Assembly: GCA_947378425.1 (NCBI GenBank)
Contig: CANCJV010000006.1
Span: 49,170 to 113,169 of the forward strand
Reading direction: 5' to 3'
DNA: 64,000 nucleotides
DNA from: Synechococcaceae cyanobacterium
Lineage (GTDB): Bacteria; Cyanobacteriota; Cyanobacteriia; PCC-6307; Cyanobiaceae
Position numbers and translations under genes: made by a program. The notes under the pieces are model-generated. The model did not search any database, was not told where the DNA came from, and saw nothing but the letters and a program-made list of their open reading frames with translations. This document shows, one piece after another, positions 1-8,350 of the stretch. Position 1 is the first letter of the stretch. Every line of letters begins with the position of its first letter.

Positions 1-390
1 CCGCTGGCGGCCGGCGCCCTGGCGGCCCTCGGCCAGATCCAGAGCGATCCCCAGGCGGCGACGGCTCTGCTCGAGCGCGCTGAGCGCTGGCGCCAGGGAT
101 TGTCGGCAGCGGGCTGGCCCCGGCCCCCCGGGCAGGGCCCGATCCTGTCGGTGCTGATCGGGGACGACGATGACGCCCTGCGGCGCCAGCGGCAGCTGGA
201 GGCGGCGGGCTTGCTCGGCGTTGCCATCCGGCCGCCCACGGTGCCTCCCGGCACGGCCCGGCTGCGGCTGGTGTTGCGCCAGGATCTGCCCCTCGGCACC
301 TTGACCCGTCTGCTGGCGGCCCTGGGCCCGCCGCCGGCTCCAGCTTTCGCTCCCATGGACCTGCCCCCGGATCGCCATGTCAGCTGCTGA
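1..390 (+). CDS. bioF: 8-amino-7-oxononanoate synthase, C-terminal part (cut by window start)
   Basis: This is the last ~129 codons of a PLP-dependent alpha-oxoamine synthase; the 5' part lies before base 1. The family condenses pimeloyl-ACP (or -CoA) with L-alanine to 8-amino-7-oxononanoate, the first step of the biotin ring pathway. Recognition rests on the C-terminal signature VAIRPPTVPPGTARLRL, which closes the BioF fold, preceded by a GPILSVLIGDD strand typical of the small domain. The frame is open from base 1 and ends at the TGA at 388-390. The next gene (bioK-like) starts at 377, inside this one, so the two stops and starts overlap by 14 bases. The lysine that binds PLP lies upstream and cannot be checked here. 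Confidence 0.9.
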   Translation, partial: PLAAGALAALGQIQSDPQAATALLERAERWRQGLSAAGWPRPPGQGPILSVLIGDDDDALRRQRQLEAAGLLGVAIRPPTVPPGTARLRLVLRQDLPLGTLTRLLAALGPPPAPAFAPMDLPPDRHVSC

Positions 391-1093
391 AGCCCCGGCC
401 ATCCAGGTGATTGCCATGCATGGCTGGTGCGGCGAAGCCAGCCACTGGCAGCCGTGGTGCCGCCAGTTCACCGCCCGTCGCTGGCTCTGGCAGAGCGGCG
501 AACGGGGCTACGGCAGCGCCGCGGCGCAAATCCCCCCCTGGCATGAAGGCGGCGGGCGGCGGGTGGTGATCGGCCATTCGCTCGGGCCCCACCTGCTGCC
601 GCAGGAGCTGTTGGCCCAGGCGGAGGCGGTGGTGCTCCTCGCCGGCTTCGGCCGCTTCGTGCCGCCTGGCCCCCAGGGGGAGCGCCTCTCCCTGGCCCTG
701 GCGACGATGGCCGACCAGCTGGACGACAGCGAAGCCGCCCGGGCGATGCTGCGCCGCTTCCTGCGCAAGGCCGCCGCCCCCGATCCTCTCGAGCTGTCGC
801 CTCCGGGACCGGCGGAGGGCCCCCTGGGCCCGGAGCAACGCCAACGCCTGCGTGACGATCTGCAGCTGCTGCACGACACCGCGGGCCTGCCTCCGGGCTT
901 TCCCCTGGCCGCCCCAGTCCTGGTGGTGGAAGCCGCCGGGGATCGGATCGTGGTGCCGCAGGCTCGGGAGCTGCTGCGCCAGGAGCTGGTCGATGCGGCC
1001 TGGCTGACCATGCCAGGGGCGGGCCACAGCCTGCTGAGCGCGCCGGTGCTGCCCCTGGTGCTGGAGTGGCTGCAGCGCACCCTGGCGCCATGA
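377..1093 (+). CDS. bioK: Pimeloyl-ACP methyl ester esterase, BioK-like alpha/beta hydrolase
   Basis: 238-residue alpha/beta hydrolase. The nucleophile elbow VVIGHSLG is at about residues 55-62, an early MHGWCG oxyanion-type loop is near residue 14, a late acid lies in AAGDRIV, and the catalytic His is in GAGHSLL near the C-terminus. Its position between bioF and bioC, overlapping bioF by 14 bases and bioC by 4 (ATGA), argues that it is the enzyme that removes the methyl group BioC adds, releasing pimeloyl-ACP for BioF. In cyanobacteria this role is assigned to BioK rather than BioH (established from published work on BioH-like enzymes). The exact family name (BioK versus BioH/BioG) is inferred from the host and context. 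The long ORFs on the opposite strand are GC-rich shadows. Confidence 0.82.
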   Translation: MSAAEAPAIQVIAMHGWCGEASHWQPWCRQFTARRWLWQSGERGYGSAAAQIPPWHEGGGRRVVIGHSLGPHLLPQELLAQAEAVVLLAGFGRFVPPGPQGERLSLALATMADQLDDSEAARAMLRRFLRKAAAPDPLELSPPGPAEGPLGPEQRQRLRDDLQLLHDTAGLPPGFPLAAPVLVVEAAGDRIVVPQARELLRQELVDAAWLTMPGAGHSLLSAPVLPLVLEWLQRTLAP

Positions 1094-1893
1094 CATCCCC
1101 GTATCTCCCTGGTGAGGCGAGCTCCGCGTTCAGCCAGCAGGTGCTGAAGGGCTTCGGCCGCCAGGCCGCCAGCTATGAGCTCCAGGCCCGTCTGCAGCAG
1201 GGCGTGGCCTGGCGTCTCGGCCGGCTTTGCCGCGATCTGCGCCTGCCTGCCGGCCCGATCGCCGACCTGGGTGCCGGCAGTGGCCTGCTCAGCCGCGCCC
1301 TGCAGGCCCATCGCCCCGAACTAGGCCTGCAGCCCCCCCTCCAGCTCGACCTCTGCCCCGAGCTGCTGGCCCGCAATCCCCTCGCCGGCCCCGCTCCCTC
1401 CCCCTGGGACCTCAACCAGGGCCTGCCGCCAACTGTGACCGGGGCCGCCCTGCTGATCTCAAGCTTCGCCCTGCAGTGGCTGGACGATCCCGCCGGCCAG
1501 CTGGCCCACTGGAGCGGTCGGCTGGCGCCCGGTGGCTGGCTGGCCCTGGCGCTGCCGGTGGCCGGCAGCTTCGACACCTGGCAGGTGGCCGCCCGCGCCG
1601 CCGCCGTGCCCTGCACCGCCCTGTCCCTGCCACGGGCCGACACCTTGATCCAGGCTGCCACCAGCGCCGGCCTGGAGCTGCGCCACGGCCAGCACCTGCG
1701 CTTCAGCCGCCCCGATCAGGGTGGATTGGACACCCTGCGCCACCTGCGTCAACTGGGGGCCAGCGCCAGCCGCCAGCCCCCCCTGGCGGCTGGCCAGCTG
1801 CGCCGGCTCCTGGCCCACTGGCCCCGCGCACCGCTCCGCTGGGACGTGCTCCTGCTGCTGGGGCGCAGACCCGCAGCGGCGGGCACCCCCTGA
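1090..1893 (+). CDS. bioC: Malonyl-ACP O-methyltransferase
   Basis: 267-residue class I SAM-dependent methyltransferase. BioC methylates the free carboxylate of malonyl-ACP so that fatty acid synthesis can build the pimelate chain. The SAM-binding motif I is IADLGAGSGLLS at about residues 57-68, and the post-motif region SSFALQWLDDP is typical of BioC. The ORF track extends to a GTG at 1066, but the ATG at 1090 overlaps the bioK stop as ATGA and gives the usual BioC N-terminus (..FSQQVLKGFGRQAASYE), so I chose it. It is followed by bioD after 35 bases. Translational coupling with bioK is likely. Confidence 0.9.
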   Translation: MTSPYLPGEASSAFSQQVLKGFGRQAASYELQARLQQGVAWRLGRLCRDLRLPAGPIADLGAGSGLLSRALQAHRPELGLQPPLQLDLCPELLARNPLAGPAPSPWDLNQGLPPTVTGAALLISSFALQWLDDPAGQLAHWSGRLAPGGWLALALPVAGSFDTWQVAARAAAVPCTALSLPRADTLIQAATSAGLELRHGQHLRFSRPDQGGLDTLRHLRQLGASASRQPPLAAGQLRRLLAHWPRAPLRWDVLLLLGRRPAAAGTP

Positions 1894-1928
1894 ACTCGGG
1901 CCTGCCACCCTGAACCCCTTGAAACAAC

Positions 1929-2561
1929 GTGCAACGCATGCGCCTGATCGTCTGCGGCACCGACACCGACGTCGGCAAGACCGTGGTGAGCGCCCTGGTG
2001 GTGCAGGGCCTTGGGGCCCGCTACTGGAAGCCGGTGCAGTGCGGCCTCGAAGGCGATGGGGACAGGGGGCGGGTGCAACAGCTGCTGGACCTGCCGCCGG
2101 AACGGCTGCTGCCGGAGGCCTATCGACTGGAGGCGCCTGTCTCCCCCCACTGGGCGGCCGAACAGCAGAACCTGACGATTGATCCGGCTCGCCTGGCCCT
2201 GCCGATCGGTGATGGCGCCCTCGTGGTGGAGCCGGCCGGCGGACTGCTGGTGCCCTTGGGGCGGGATTTGTTACAGATTGACCTGGTGGCCGTCTGGGGC
2301 CTGCCGGTGCTGCTGGTGGCCCGCAGCGGCCTGGGCACCCTCAACCACACCCTGCTGTCGCTCGAGGCTCTGCGTCACCGCTCGATCCCGGTGCTGGGCC
2401 TGGTGCTCAACGGCCCGCCGCACCCCGACAATCCCCGCACCTTGGAAAGTCTGGGGGGCGTGCCGGTGCTGGCCGAACTGCCACACCTCGCCCCCCTCAC
2501 CGCCACCGCCCTCGAACAGCAATGGCAGGCCAGTGCGCTGCCGCATACGCTGGGCCGATGA
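1929..2561 (+). CDS. bioD: ATP-dependent dethiobiotin synthetase
   Basis: 210 residues, close to the family size. The enzyme closes the ureido ring of dethiobiotin from 7,8-diaminopelargonic acid, CO2 and ATP. The N-terminal P-loop GTDTDVGKT is diagnostic, followed by KPVQCG and the VVEPAGGLLVPL strand. The start could be the GTG at 1929 or the ATG at 1938; the latter puts RLIVCGTD at the very N-terminus as in most homologues, so the true protein may be 207 residues. The stop overlaps the ATG of the next small gene (ATGA). It is part of the bio operon. Confidence 0.92.
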   Translation: MQRMRLIVCGTDTDVGKTVVSALVVQGLGARYWKPVQCGLEGDGDRGRVQQLLDLPPERLLPEAYRLEAPVSPHWAAEQQNLTIDPARLALPIGDGALVVEPAGGLLVPLGRDLLQIDLVAVWGLPVLLVARSGLGTLNHTLLSLEALRHRSIPVLGLVLNGPPHPDNPRTLESLGGVPVLAELPHLAPLTATALEQQWQASALPHTLGR

Positions 2562-2713
2562 GCAAACGTCAACTACTGATCAGCGGTGCCGTGGCCTTGG
2601 CCTGCGGGGCGATTCTGGTGATCTTCACCGACATCGAAGACGGCTTCGTCCGTTGGGTGAACTGCGGCCCCCTGGGGGGAGCGCAAGAGCATCGCTCCGA
2701 GATCTGTCGCTGA
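2558..2713 (+). CDS. Small single-pass membrane protein in the biotin operon
   Basis: 51-residue protein starting at an ATG that overlaps the bioD stop (ATGA), which suggests translational coupling. Residues ~5-24 (LLISGAVALACGAILVIF) form one hydrophobic segment. The tail is polar and has two cysteines (CGPLGG.. and a C near the end). The ORF track begins at a GTG or similar codon 36 bases upstream, inside bioD. I do not recognise a family. The tight overlap is the main support that it is translated; a function in biotin synthesis is not implied by the sequence. Confidence 0.6.
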   Translation: MSKRQLLISGAVALACGAILVIFTDIEDGFVRWVNCGPLGGAQEHRSEICR

Positions 2714-2745
2714 TCCCCGGCTGCACCTGAGGCCTGCTTCTGCCC

Positions 2746-3147
2746 TTGTCGGCCGCCATGCCCAGGCCCTGGCTTCAGGTCTGGCGACTGGAACGCAGGG
2801 GGCAATGGCCGGTCATCGCGCCAACGTTGTGTCTGGCCATGGGCAGTGGCCAGCCGTGGCGCTATTGGTCGTGGATGCGTTCGATCTGGGAACAGGTCCA
2901 GCCCTGCCGTTCCAGGGCCACCTGGATCCGCTGCCAAGGCCCCTCGGAGGACACATCTCATGAGCCTCAGGCCCTTGCGCCCGATGATCCGGGGGCCGCG
3001 TCCTCAGGCCGCCGCAAGCGGTTCGACCTGGGGTTGAATCGGAGGTTGATGGCGTTCGACTCCACAGGCCACCCGCGATGGGGCTTCTGGCGAGCTCAGT
3101 CGGGGGACGGTTCGATGGGGAGGTCTGGGAGCAGGCCTGACCTGTAG
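2746..3147 (+). CDS. Hypothetical protein between bioD and bioA (doubtful)
   Basis: An open frame of up to 133 codons (TTG at 2746 or ATG at 2758) fills the gap between the small membrane protein gene and bioA. The first ~65 residues are rich in Trp and Arg (RPWLQVWRLERRG) and look more protein-like than the last half, which has low-complexity composition. No family is recognised. If it is not a gene, the 2714-3194 interval is a 480-base spacer in which I see nothing else. Conservation of the first 60 codons in relatives would decide. Confidence 0.3.
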   Translation: MSAAMPRPWLQVWRLERRGQWPVIAPTLCLAMGSGQPWRYWSWMRSIWEQVQPCRSRATWIRCQGPSEDTSHEPQALAPDDPGAASSGRRKRFDLGLNRRLMAFDSTGHPRWGFWRAQSGDGSMGRSGSRPDL

Positions 3148-3194
3148 ATCTGCTTCATGCCAAGGCTGTCCTGTTCCTGCCTGCTTCCAGCCGA

Positions 3195-4472
3195 ATGACC
3201 TCCGCTCCGCACTGGCATCCCCACCTGTGGCACCCCACCACCCAGGTGGCCCGCTCCGAGCCGCCGCTGCGGGCTGTGCGGGGTGAAGGGGCCCTGCTGG
3301 AACTCGATGATGGCCGCCGCCTGATCGATGCGATCAGCAGTTGGTGGGTCACCCTGCACGGCCACGCCGAGCCCTCGATCGCCGCCGCCGTAGCCCAGCA
3401 GGCCCGCACCCTCGAGCAGGTGATCTTCGCCAACTTCCGCCATCCCACGGCCGAAGCCCTGGCGGAGCGCCTCAGCGTCCTGAGCGGCCTGGAGCGGCTG
3501 TTCTTCTCCGACAACGGCTCCACCGCCGTGGAGGTGGCGATCAAGATCGCCTGGCAGTGGTGGCACAACCAGGGGATCGTCCGGCCCCAGCTGATCGCCT
3601 TCGATGGGGCCTATCACGGCGACACCTTCGGTGCCATGGCCGTGGGCGCGCGCTCCCTGTTCTCCGCCCCGTTCGCCTCCCTGCTGTTCGATGTCGCCCG
3701 GGCTCCCTGGCCGGCCACCTGGTGGGGCGATGACGCCGTGGAGGCCCGCGAGGCGGCGGCCCTGAGCCGGCTCGAGGAGCTGCTCTGCCAGCCGACGGCG
3801 GCGGTGATTCTGGAGCCCCTGGTGCAGGGGGCCAGCGGTATGGCCATGGTGAGGCCGGTCTTTCTGCGCCAGGTGGAACAACGGGTGCGAGCCGCCGGCG
3901 CCCTGCTGATCGCCGATGAGGTGCTGACCGGCTTCGGCCGCTGCGGCGAGCTGTTCGCCTGTCAGCAGGCCGGCATCCGCCCCGACCTGATGGCCCTCTC
4001 CAAGGGGCTGACGGGGGGCTTCCTGCCGATGGGGGTGACCCTGGCCAGCGAGACCCTGTATGCCGGCTTCATCGATGAGGAGCCTGGCCATACCCTGTTC
4101 CATGGGCACAGCTTCACGGCCAATCCCCTGGGCTGCGCCGCGGCCCTGGCCAGTCTCGATCTGCTGGAGGCGCGCCCCGAACGCCATCGCGGCATCGAGG
4201 CCCGCCACCGGCCCCATCTGGAGGCCCTCGCCGGCCATCGCCTCGTCCGTCATCCCCGCCTGCTGGGCAGCATCGCCGCCTTCGATCTGGCGGTGGAGAA
4301 CCCCGGCTATCTCAACCCGGCCGGCCGGCAGCTGCAGAAGCTGGCCCTGGAGCAGGGCGTGTTCCTGCGGCCCCTGGGCAATGTGGTCTACCTCTTGCCC
4401 CCCCTCTGCATGGACGACAGCCAGCTGAGCCGGTGCTACACCGCGATCGCCGGTGCCCTGGAGCAGCTCTGA
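3195..4472 (+). CDS. bioA: Adenosylmethionine--8-amino-7-oxononanoate aminotransferase
   Basis: 425-residue class III PLP aminotransferase. It transfers an amino group from SAM to 8-amino-7-oxononanoate to give 7,8-diaminopelargonate. Visible signatures are SSWWVTLHGHAEP near residue 50 (BioA substrate motif), FFSDNGSTAVEVA, GAYHGDTFGAM, the IADEVLTGFGR Asp motif, and the PLP lysine in LSKGLTGGFLPMG. The ATG at 3195 gives a normal N-terminus. It is the last gene of the bio cluster; the stop lies 25 bases from the convergent DUF3143 gene. In the pathway it acts between BioF and BioD, although the gene follows bioD here. Confidence 0.95.
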   Translation: MTSAPHWHPHLWHPTTQVARSEPPLRAVRGEGALLELDDGRRLIDAISSWWVTLHGHAEPSIAAAVAQQARTLEQVIFANFRHPTAEALAERLSVLSGLERLFFSDNGSTAVEVAIKIAWQWWHNQGIVRPQLIAFDGAYHGDTFGAMAVGARSLFSAPFASLLFDVARAPWPATWWGDDAVEAREAAALSRLEELLCQPTAAVILEPLVQGASGMAMVRPVFLRQVEQRVRAAGALLIADEVLTGFGRCGELFACQQAGIRPDLMALSKGLTGGFLPMGVTLASETLYAGFIDEEPGHTLFHGHSFTANPLGCAAALASLDLLEARPERHRGIEARHRPHLEALAGHRLVRHPRLLGSIAAFDLAVENPGYLNPAGRQLQKLALEQGVFLRPLGNVVYLLPPLCMDDSQLSRCYTAIAGALEQL

Positions 4473-4497
4473 AGCGTGGCGACCCCTGGGGCCGCTC

Positions 4498-4764
4498 TCA
4501 GGGCCCGACCAGGATCGCCGCCTCGACATCGGAGCGGGTCAGGCCGTAGGGGAAGTGGCGCACCCGCTCCTTGCCGTCGTGATGCCAGCTCACCTGAAGC
4601 TCCTCGCTGCCCAGCTCGATGCGGGCACTCCACTGGGGCCGATGCAGATCCCAGACCGCCGAACGGGCAGCCTGCTGACGGGCGCCGAGCTGCAGCAGCC
4701 ACGCCTCCAGGGCCGGCAGCGGATGGTGATAGAGGGGGGTGCGATCGGGCGGCAAGGTCGGCAT
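4498..4764 (-). CDS. DUF3143 family protein
   Basis: 88-residue protein starting at the ATG MPTLPPDRTPL. The ORF track runs further upstream, but that extension overlaps the J-protein gene. The sequence pattern (TPLYHHPLPALEAWL near the N-terminus, then a central strand WSARIELGSEELQVSW and FPYGLTRSDVEAAIL at the end) fits the cyanobacterial DUF3143 family, whose function is unknown. It lies 17 bases downstream of the J-domain gene on the same strand, so the two are probably co-transcribed and may act together. Confidence 0.75.
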   Translation of the reverse strand: MPTLPPDRTPLYHHPLPALEAWLLQLGARQQAARSAVWDLHRPQWSARIELGSEELQVSWHHDGKERVRHFPYGLTRSDVEAAILVGP

Positions 4765-4781
4765 CGTCTCGCCGAAAGGAT

Positions 4782-5273
4782 TCAGGGAGCTTGGCTCAGC
4801 ACCGGCACCGGCTCGCTGCTGGACACCACCGGCCCAGCTGGCGGCTCGACCCACCAACTGGGCCTGGTCATCAATTCGGCGCCGCGGGCCCAGGCCAGAC
4901 CAACCCCCAGCACCAGACTGAGCACCAGGGCCAGGCCCAGCAGCACCAGGGCGAACCACTCCCCACCGGACAGGCTGCGGCGCACCGAGGCGGGCCTGGG
5001 CTGGAAGGCAGCAGCGGCGGGACGGACGGCAGGACTGAAGATCACCGCTGGCCTGGTCGGCTGGCGCAGCTTCTCGTCGTAGGAGCGGCGGGCGACCGGA
5101 TCGCCGAGCACCCCATAGGCCTGGCGCACTTGCTGAAAAGCCGCCTCCGCCTCGCGCGCCGGCAGGGAGGTGGTGTCGGGGTGATAGCGCTTGCTGAGGG
5201 CCCGAAAGGCCTGGCGCAGCTGCTGGCTCGTGGCGTCGGGAGCAACCCCCAGCAGCTCGTAGTGGGTGGACAT
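4782..5273 (-). CDS. Membrane-anchored J-domain protein
   Basis: 163 residues. An N-terminal J domain (about residues 3-66) carries the HPD tripeptide in KRYHPDTTS and the helix ending ARRSYDEKLR. A basic, Pro-rich linker follows. One strong transmembrane helix at about residues 107-128 (FALVLLGLALVLSLVLGVGLA) precedes a short tail. J domains stimulate Hsp70/DnaK ATPase. The missing Gly/Phe and zinc-finger regions make this a specialised type III J protein that would recruit DnaK to a membrane site. The start chosen is the ATG before STHYELLGV; the 251-residue ORF in the track includes shadow sequence opposite rsmG. Confidence 0.82.
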   Translation of the reverse strand: MSTHYELLGVAPDATSQQLRQAFRALSKRYHPDTTSLPAREAEAAFQQVRQAYGVLGDPVARRSYDEKLRQPTRPAVIFSPAVRPAAAAFQPRPASVRRSLSGGEWFALVLLGLALVLSLVLGVGLAWARGAELMTRPSWWVEPPAGPVVSSSEPVPVLSQAP

Positions 5274-5403
5274 GGCCGTGAGATTAGGCAGGGCCACGGA
5301 ATCGGCGGCGGGACTGGGAACTGGCAGGCCGGCCCGACCGGGTCTGGGCCTGGGCCCGAGCCTGGGCATGATCCTAGGCAGACCTACCCCCCGGAAATCG
5401 CGG

Positions 5404-6204
5404 ATGGCTGCCAGCCCTGCCACGTCTGACCCTGGGGCCGCCCTCTGGCAGGCCCTGGGCTGGCAGCCCACACCTGGGCAGCTCCAGCAATTCATCGCCC
5501 TGCAGGCGGCCTTGCGCCAGTGGAACGAGCGGCTCAACCTGACCCGCCTGGTGGAGGGAGACGACTACTGGATCGCCCAGGTCTTCGACAGCCTCTGGCC
5601 CCTGGTGCCCCTGCTGCAGCCCGAAGGGACCGGCAACCAGGAACCGCTGCAGATCATCGACGTCGGCACCGGCGGGGGGTTTCCGGGGCTGGCCCTCGCC
5701 ATCGCCCTGCCATCCGCCCGGCTGACCCTGGTCGATTCGGTCAGCCGCAAGGTGGACGCCGTGGCGGCGATGGTGGCGGAACTGGGCCTGCAGGACAGGG
5801 TGAGCCTGCGCTGTGACCGGATCGAGCGCTGCGGCCAGGCGGCCAACTGCCGCGGCCGCTTCAACTGGGCCCTGGCCCGGGCCGTGGCCAGTGCGCCGGT
5901 GGTGGCTGAATACCTGGTGCCGCTGCTGCAGCCCCAGGGTCGGGCCCTGCTCTATCGCGGTCAGTGGAGCCTCGGGGATCAGGCCGATCTGGAGCGGGCC
6001 CTGGCCCCCCTGCGGGCCGCGATCGAGCGCACCATGCCCATAGAGCTGCCGGGGGGTCGCGGCATCCGCCACGCGCTGGTGCTGCAGCCCCTGGGCCCCT
6101 GCCCGAAGTCCTACCCCCGGGCGGTGGGGGTGCCCGCCAAGCACCCCCTGGGGGCCAGGAGGGCTGCTGAGCGTCTTGATGACAACAGCCAGACACGCCT
6201 CTGA
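5404..6204 (+). CDS. rsmG: 16S rRNA (guanine-N7)-methyltransferase
   Basis: 266-residue RsmG/GidB methyltransferase that modifies G527 (E. coli numbering) of 16S rRNA with SAM. The SAM-binding motif IIDVGTGGGFPGLALAI is diagnostic. NERLNLTRL upstream and LARAVAS downstream are also family hallmarks. The ATG at 5404 was preferred over the ORF-track start at 5266, which would add 46 Gly/Arg/Pro-rich residues that overlap the divergent J-protein start. The C-terminus after KSYPRAVGVPAKHPL has a short extension. It is followed by a 339-base spacer. Confidence 0.93.
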   Translation: MAASPATSDPGAALWQALGWQPTPGQLQQFIALQAALRQWNERLNLTRLVEGDDYWIAQVFDSLWPLVPLLQPEGTGNQEPLQIIDVGTGGGFPGLALAIALPSARLTLVDSVSRKVDAVAAMVAELGLQDRVSLRCDRIERCGQAANCRGRFNWALARAVASAPVVAEYLVPLLQPQGRALLYRGQWSLGDQADLERALAPLRAAIERTMPIELPGGRGIRHALVLQPLGPCPKSYPRAVGVPAKHPLGARRAAERLDDNSQTRL

Positions 6205-6543
6205 AACGGACACCGGTCTCAGGGCGTCCGCACGGCGGAAAGGATCGCGGTGGAAACTGGGGCAAGCATTCCGGATCGGCAGGCCTGAGAGCCTGGGAAC
6301 GAACGCACGGCCCGAGGCCATCGGGCCGGCTGCTCACAGGCGCTCCGGGAGGGCGAGCAGGACCAGGGCAAGAGCCTGCCCGTGAAAGCGCGGACGAGCC
6401 CAAAGCCCCCTCGGACCGCCCCAGACCCAGGCACAAGCCTGATCGACGGGAAGCAGCTACTGGAAACAGGCCCCGACTCCATAACCAAAGCTTAGGGAAA
6501 CAATTGAGATTAACCGCTAAAGTGAGAAATTAATGTAGTTTGC
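6205..6543 (+). other. Intergenic spacer, no gene seen
   Basis: 339 bases between rsmG and the MFS gene. Frames here are only shadows. The last ~60 bases are clearly AT-richer than the surroundings (AACAATTGAGATTAACC and following) and are the likely promoter region of the transporter gene. I found no convincing terminator or RNA. Confidence 0.5.
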
Positions 6544-7968
6544 ATGAAACGCAAGACCGTACAGGGTTACATTGAGGAAGTTCCGGCATGGGATACGGGA
6601 ATACCTCTCAGTGGTCCCATCCTCTCCAGAACTCAGTGGGTCGTGTGGAGTCTGGCCACGGCCGGCAAGTTTTTCGAGGGATTGATCGTGTTCATGAGCG
6701 GCATCTCCCTGCCGCTGGTGGCTCACCAGTTCGGAATGAACAGCACCGACAAGGGTCTGGTGACCGCTGCCACCCTGTTCGGCATCCTGATCGGAGCGAT
6801 GTTCCTGGGCGGTCTGGCGGATCACTTGGGCCGCAAACCCGTGTTCATCGGAGAGATGGCGATTCTGGCCGCCGCCCTCGTCGCTGCCGCCTTCAGCATC
6901 AACACAGCGATGCTGGTGGCCTCCCTGTTTGTGATCGGCGTGGCACTGGGCGCTGACTACCCCACGGCCCATCTGGTGATCTCCGAGAGCATCCCCGCCA
7001 ACATCCGCGGCCGGCTGGTACTGGGAGCCTTCAGCTTCCAAGCCCTGGGTGCAGTAGCGGCCACGGCCATCTCCGCCCTGTTCCTCACGCTGGAAACCAG
7101 CCTGGACGTCTGGCGTCAGCTGTATCTGCTGCCTGTGATTCCCGTTCTGTTCGTGACCTGGGGGCGCCTTTTTCTACCGGAAAGTAGCCATTGGCTGGTC
7201 AGCAAGGGGAAGTTCTCACATGCTGAAAAACAACTGCGCAAGCTTTTGGATCGCCGCGATATCGAGCTCAAGGACCTTGAAATCGCTGAGGAGGGGCGGC
7301 TGAAGCCCAGCGCCGATTGGCGGCAGCTATTCAGTGGCAAGTATCAGCGGGCCACGATTCTGGCCAGTGTGCCCTGGTTCCTGCAGGATCTCTCCACCTA
7401 CGGCATCGGCATCTTTACCCCTGTGATCATCGCGGCCGCCTTTGGTGCCGATGGTGATGAACACAATGTGGCCTCCCTGATGCAGAACGCCCTGCGGGGT
7501 GCCCAGGGAACGGCTCTTGTCGATGTGGGCTTTCTGATCGGCATTGCGATGGCCATCGTTCTCGCCGATCGCTGGGGGAGGATTCCGCTCCAGATCACTG
7601 GCTTCATCGGCTGTGCCGTGGGTCTCTTGATCGCCGCGGCCGGCAGTGCCGGATCGAGCACCAACCTGCCGGTGATCGTGACGGGTTTTTTCCTGTTCCA
7701 GTTCATGACCAACCTCGGTCCCAATTCGCAGACCTATCTGCTGGCGGGCGAGGTGTTCCCGTTGCGCCTGCGGGGCCTGGGTGCCGGATTTGCAGCCGCC
7801 TCCGGCAAGGTGGGTGCCGTGATTACCGCCTTTTTCTTCCCGAGCCTGTTGCGTTCTTTGGGCAGCGATCGCCTGCTGCCGCTGCTGGCGCTGACCTCGC
7901 TGGTGGGAGCGCTGATCACTTGGTTCTACCGCATCGAAACACGCGGTATGGACATGGAGAAGCACTGA
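6544..7968 (+). CDS. MFS transporter, sugar-porter-like
   Basis: 474 residues with about 12 hydrophobic segments. It has the MFS loop 2-3 signature GGLADHLGRKPVFIGE (near residue 90), the GADYPTAHLVISE stretch in helix 4, the PESSHWLVSKG motif after helix 6 typical of sugar porter/SV2-like members, and a second half containing ADRWGRIPLQ. The substrate cannot be read from sequence; metabolite or aromatic-acid/sugar H+ symport are family possibilities. It is a single gene preceded by an AT-rich promoter-like stretch. It lies at the left edge of the block that also holds the giant gene, but nothing links them functionally. Confidence 0.85.
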   Translation: MKRKTVQGYIEEVPAWDTGIPLSGPILSRTQWVVWSLATAGKFFEGLIVFMSGISLPLVAHQFGMNSTDKGLVTAATLFGILIGAMFLGGLADHLGRKPVFIGEMAILAAALVAAAFSINTAMLVASLFVIGVALGADYPTAHLVISESIPANIRGRLVLGAFSFQALGAVAATAISALFLTLETSLDVWRQLYLLPVIPVLFVTWGRLFLPESSHWLVSKGKFSHAEKQLRKLLDRRDIELKDLEIAEEGRLKPSADWRQLFSGKYQRATILASVPWFLQDLSTYGIGIFTPVIIAAAFGADGDEHNVASLMQNALRGAQGTALVDVGFLIGIAMAIVLADRWGRIPLQITGFIGCAVGLLIAAAGSAGSSTNLPVIVTGFFLFQFMTNLGPNSQTYLLAGEVFPLRLRGLGAGFAAASGKVGAVITAFFFPSLLRSLGSDRLLPLLALTSLVGALITWFYRIETRGMDMEKH

Positions 7969-8350
7969 TCAGACGCATGGATATGACTGGAACTCTCGGT
8001 CAAATCCAGGGCCTGGAGCACGGTTGGACTACTCAGCTGCTGAGATGGTGAAAGGCATGATGCGGCTCTTTTCCGTGTCAAGCCATACGGCCAAACGTAT
8101 CAAGCAAGACGTGCGTAAAGCCCGCTTCCCCTGACGTGCCCTTATGGTGCAAGTTGGTGCAGATATGGCTTCCTTGAGATGAATCAGTCAGCAAAATACA
8201 AGAAGCGCTTCCTTCATTTGGAGGGTTTGCATTCGGCCCTGGGCAGATAAATATGAATTCGTGTAAGCGGCAATCTGACTTCAGGTCTCTGCTCTGAATC
8301 CCATCCCCATACAGCCTGACTGAAACGCGATTACCCATTCCATTTCATCG
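7969..8350 (+). other. Intergenic spacer upstream of the giant gene
   Basis: 382 bases with no supported gene. Composition drops in GC toward the right, with an AT-rich patch around 8240-8265 (GATAAATATGAATTC) that is a candidate promoter region for the giant gene. A short inverted repeat CTCAG-CTG-CTGAG lies near 8033-8045. No clear Shine-Dalgarno precedes the ATG at 8351. Confidence 0.45.

Noticed and set aside
508-1311. Minus-strand ORFs of 200-270 aa opposite bioK/bioC
   Set aside because: Arg/Pro/Gly/Ser-rich shadows of high-GC plus-strand genes with clear BioK and BioC motifs.
3096-4529. 477-aa minus-strand ORF opposite bioA
   Set aside because: Gly/Gln-rich shadow; bioA on the plus strand has all family motifs.
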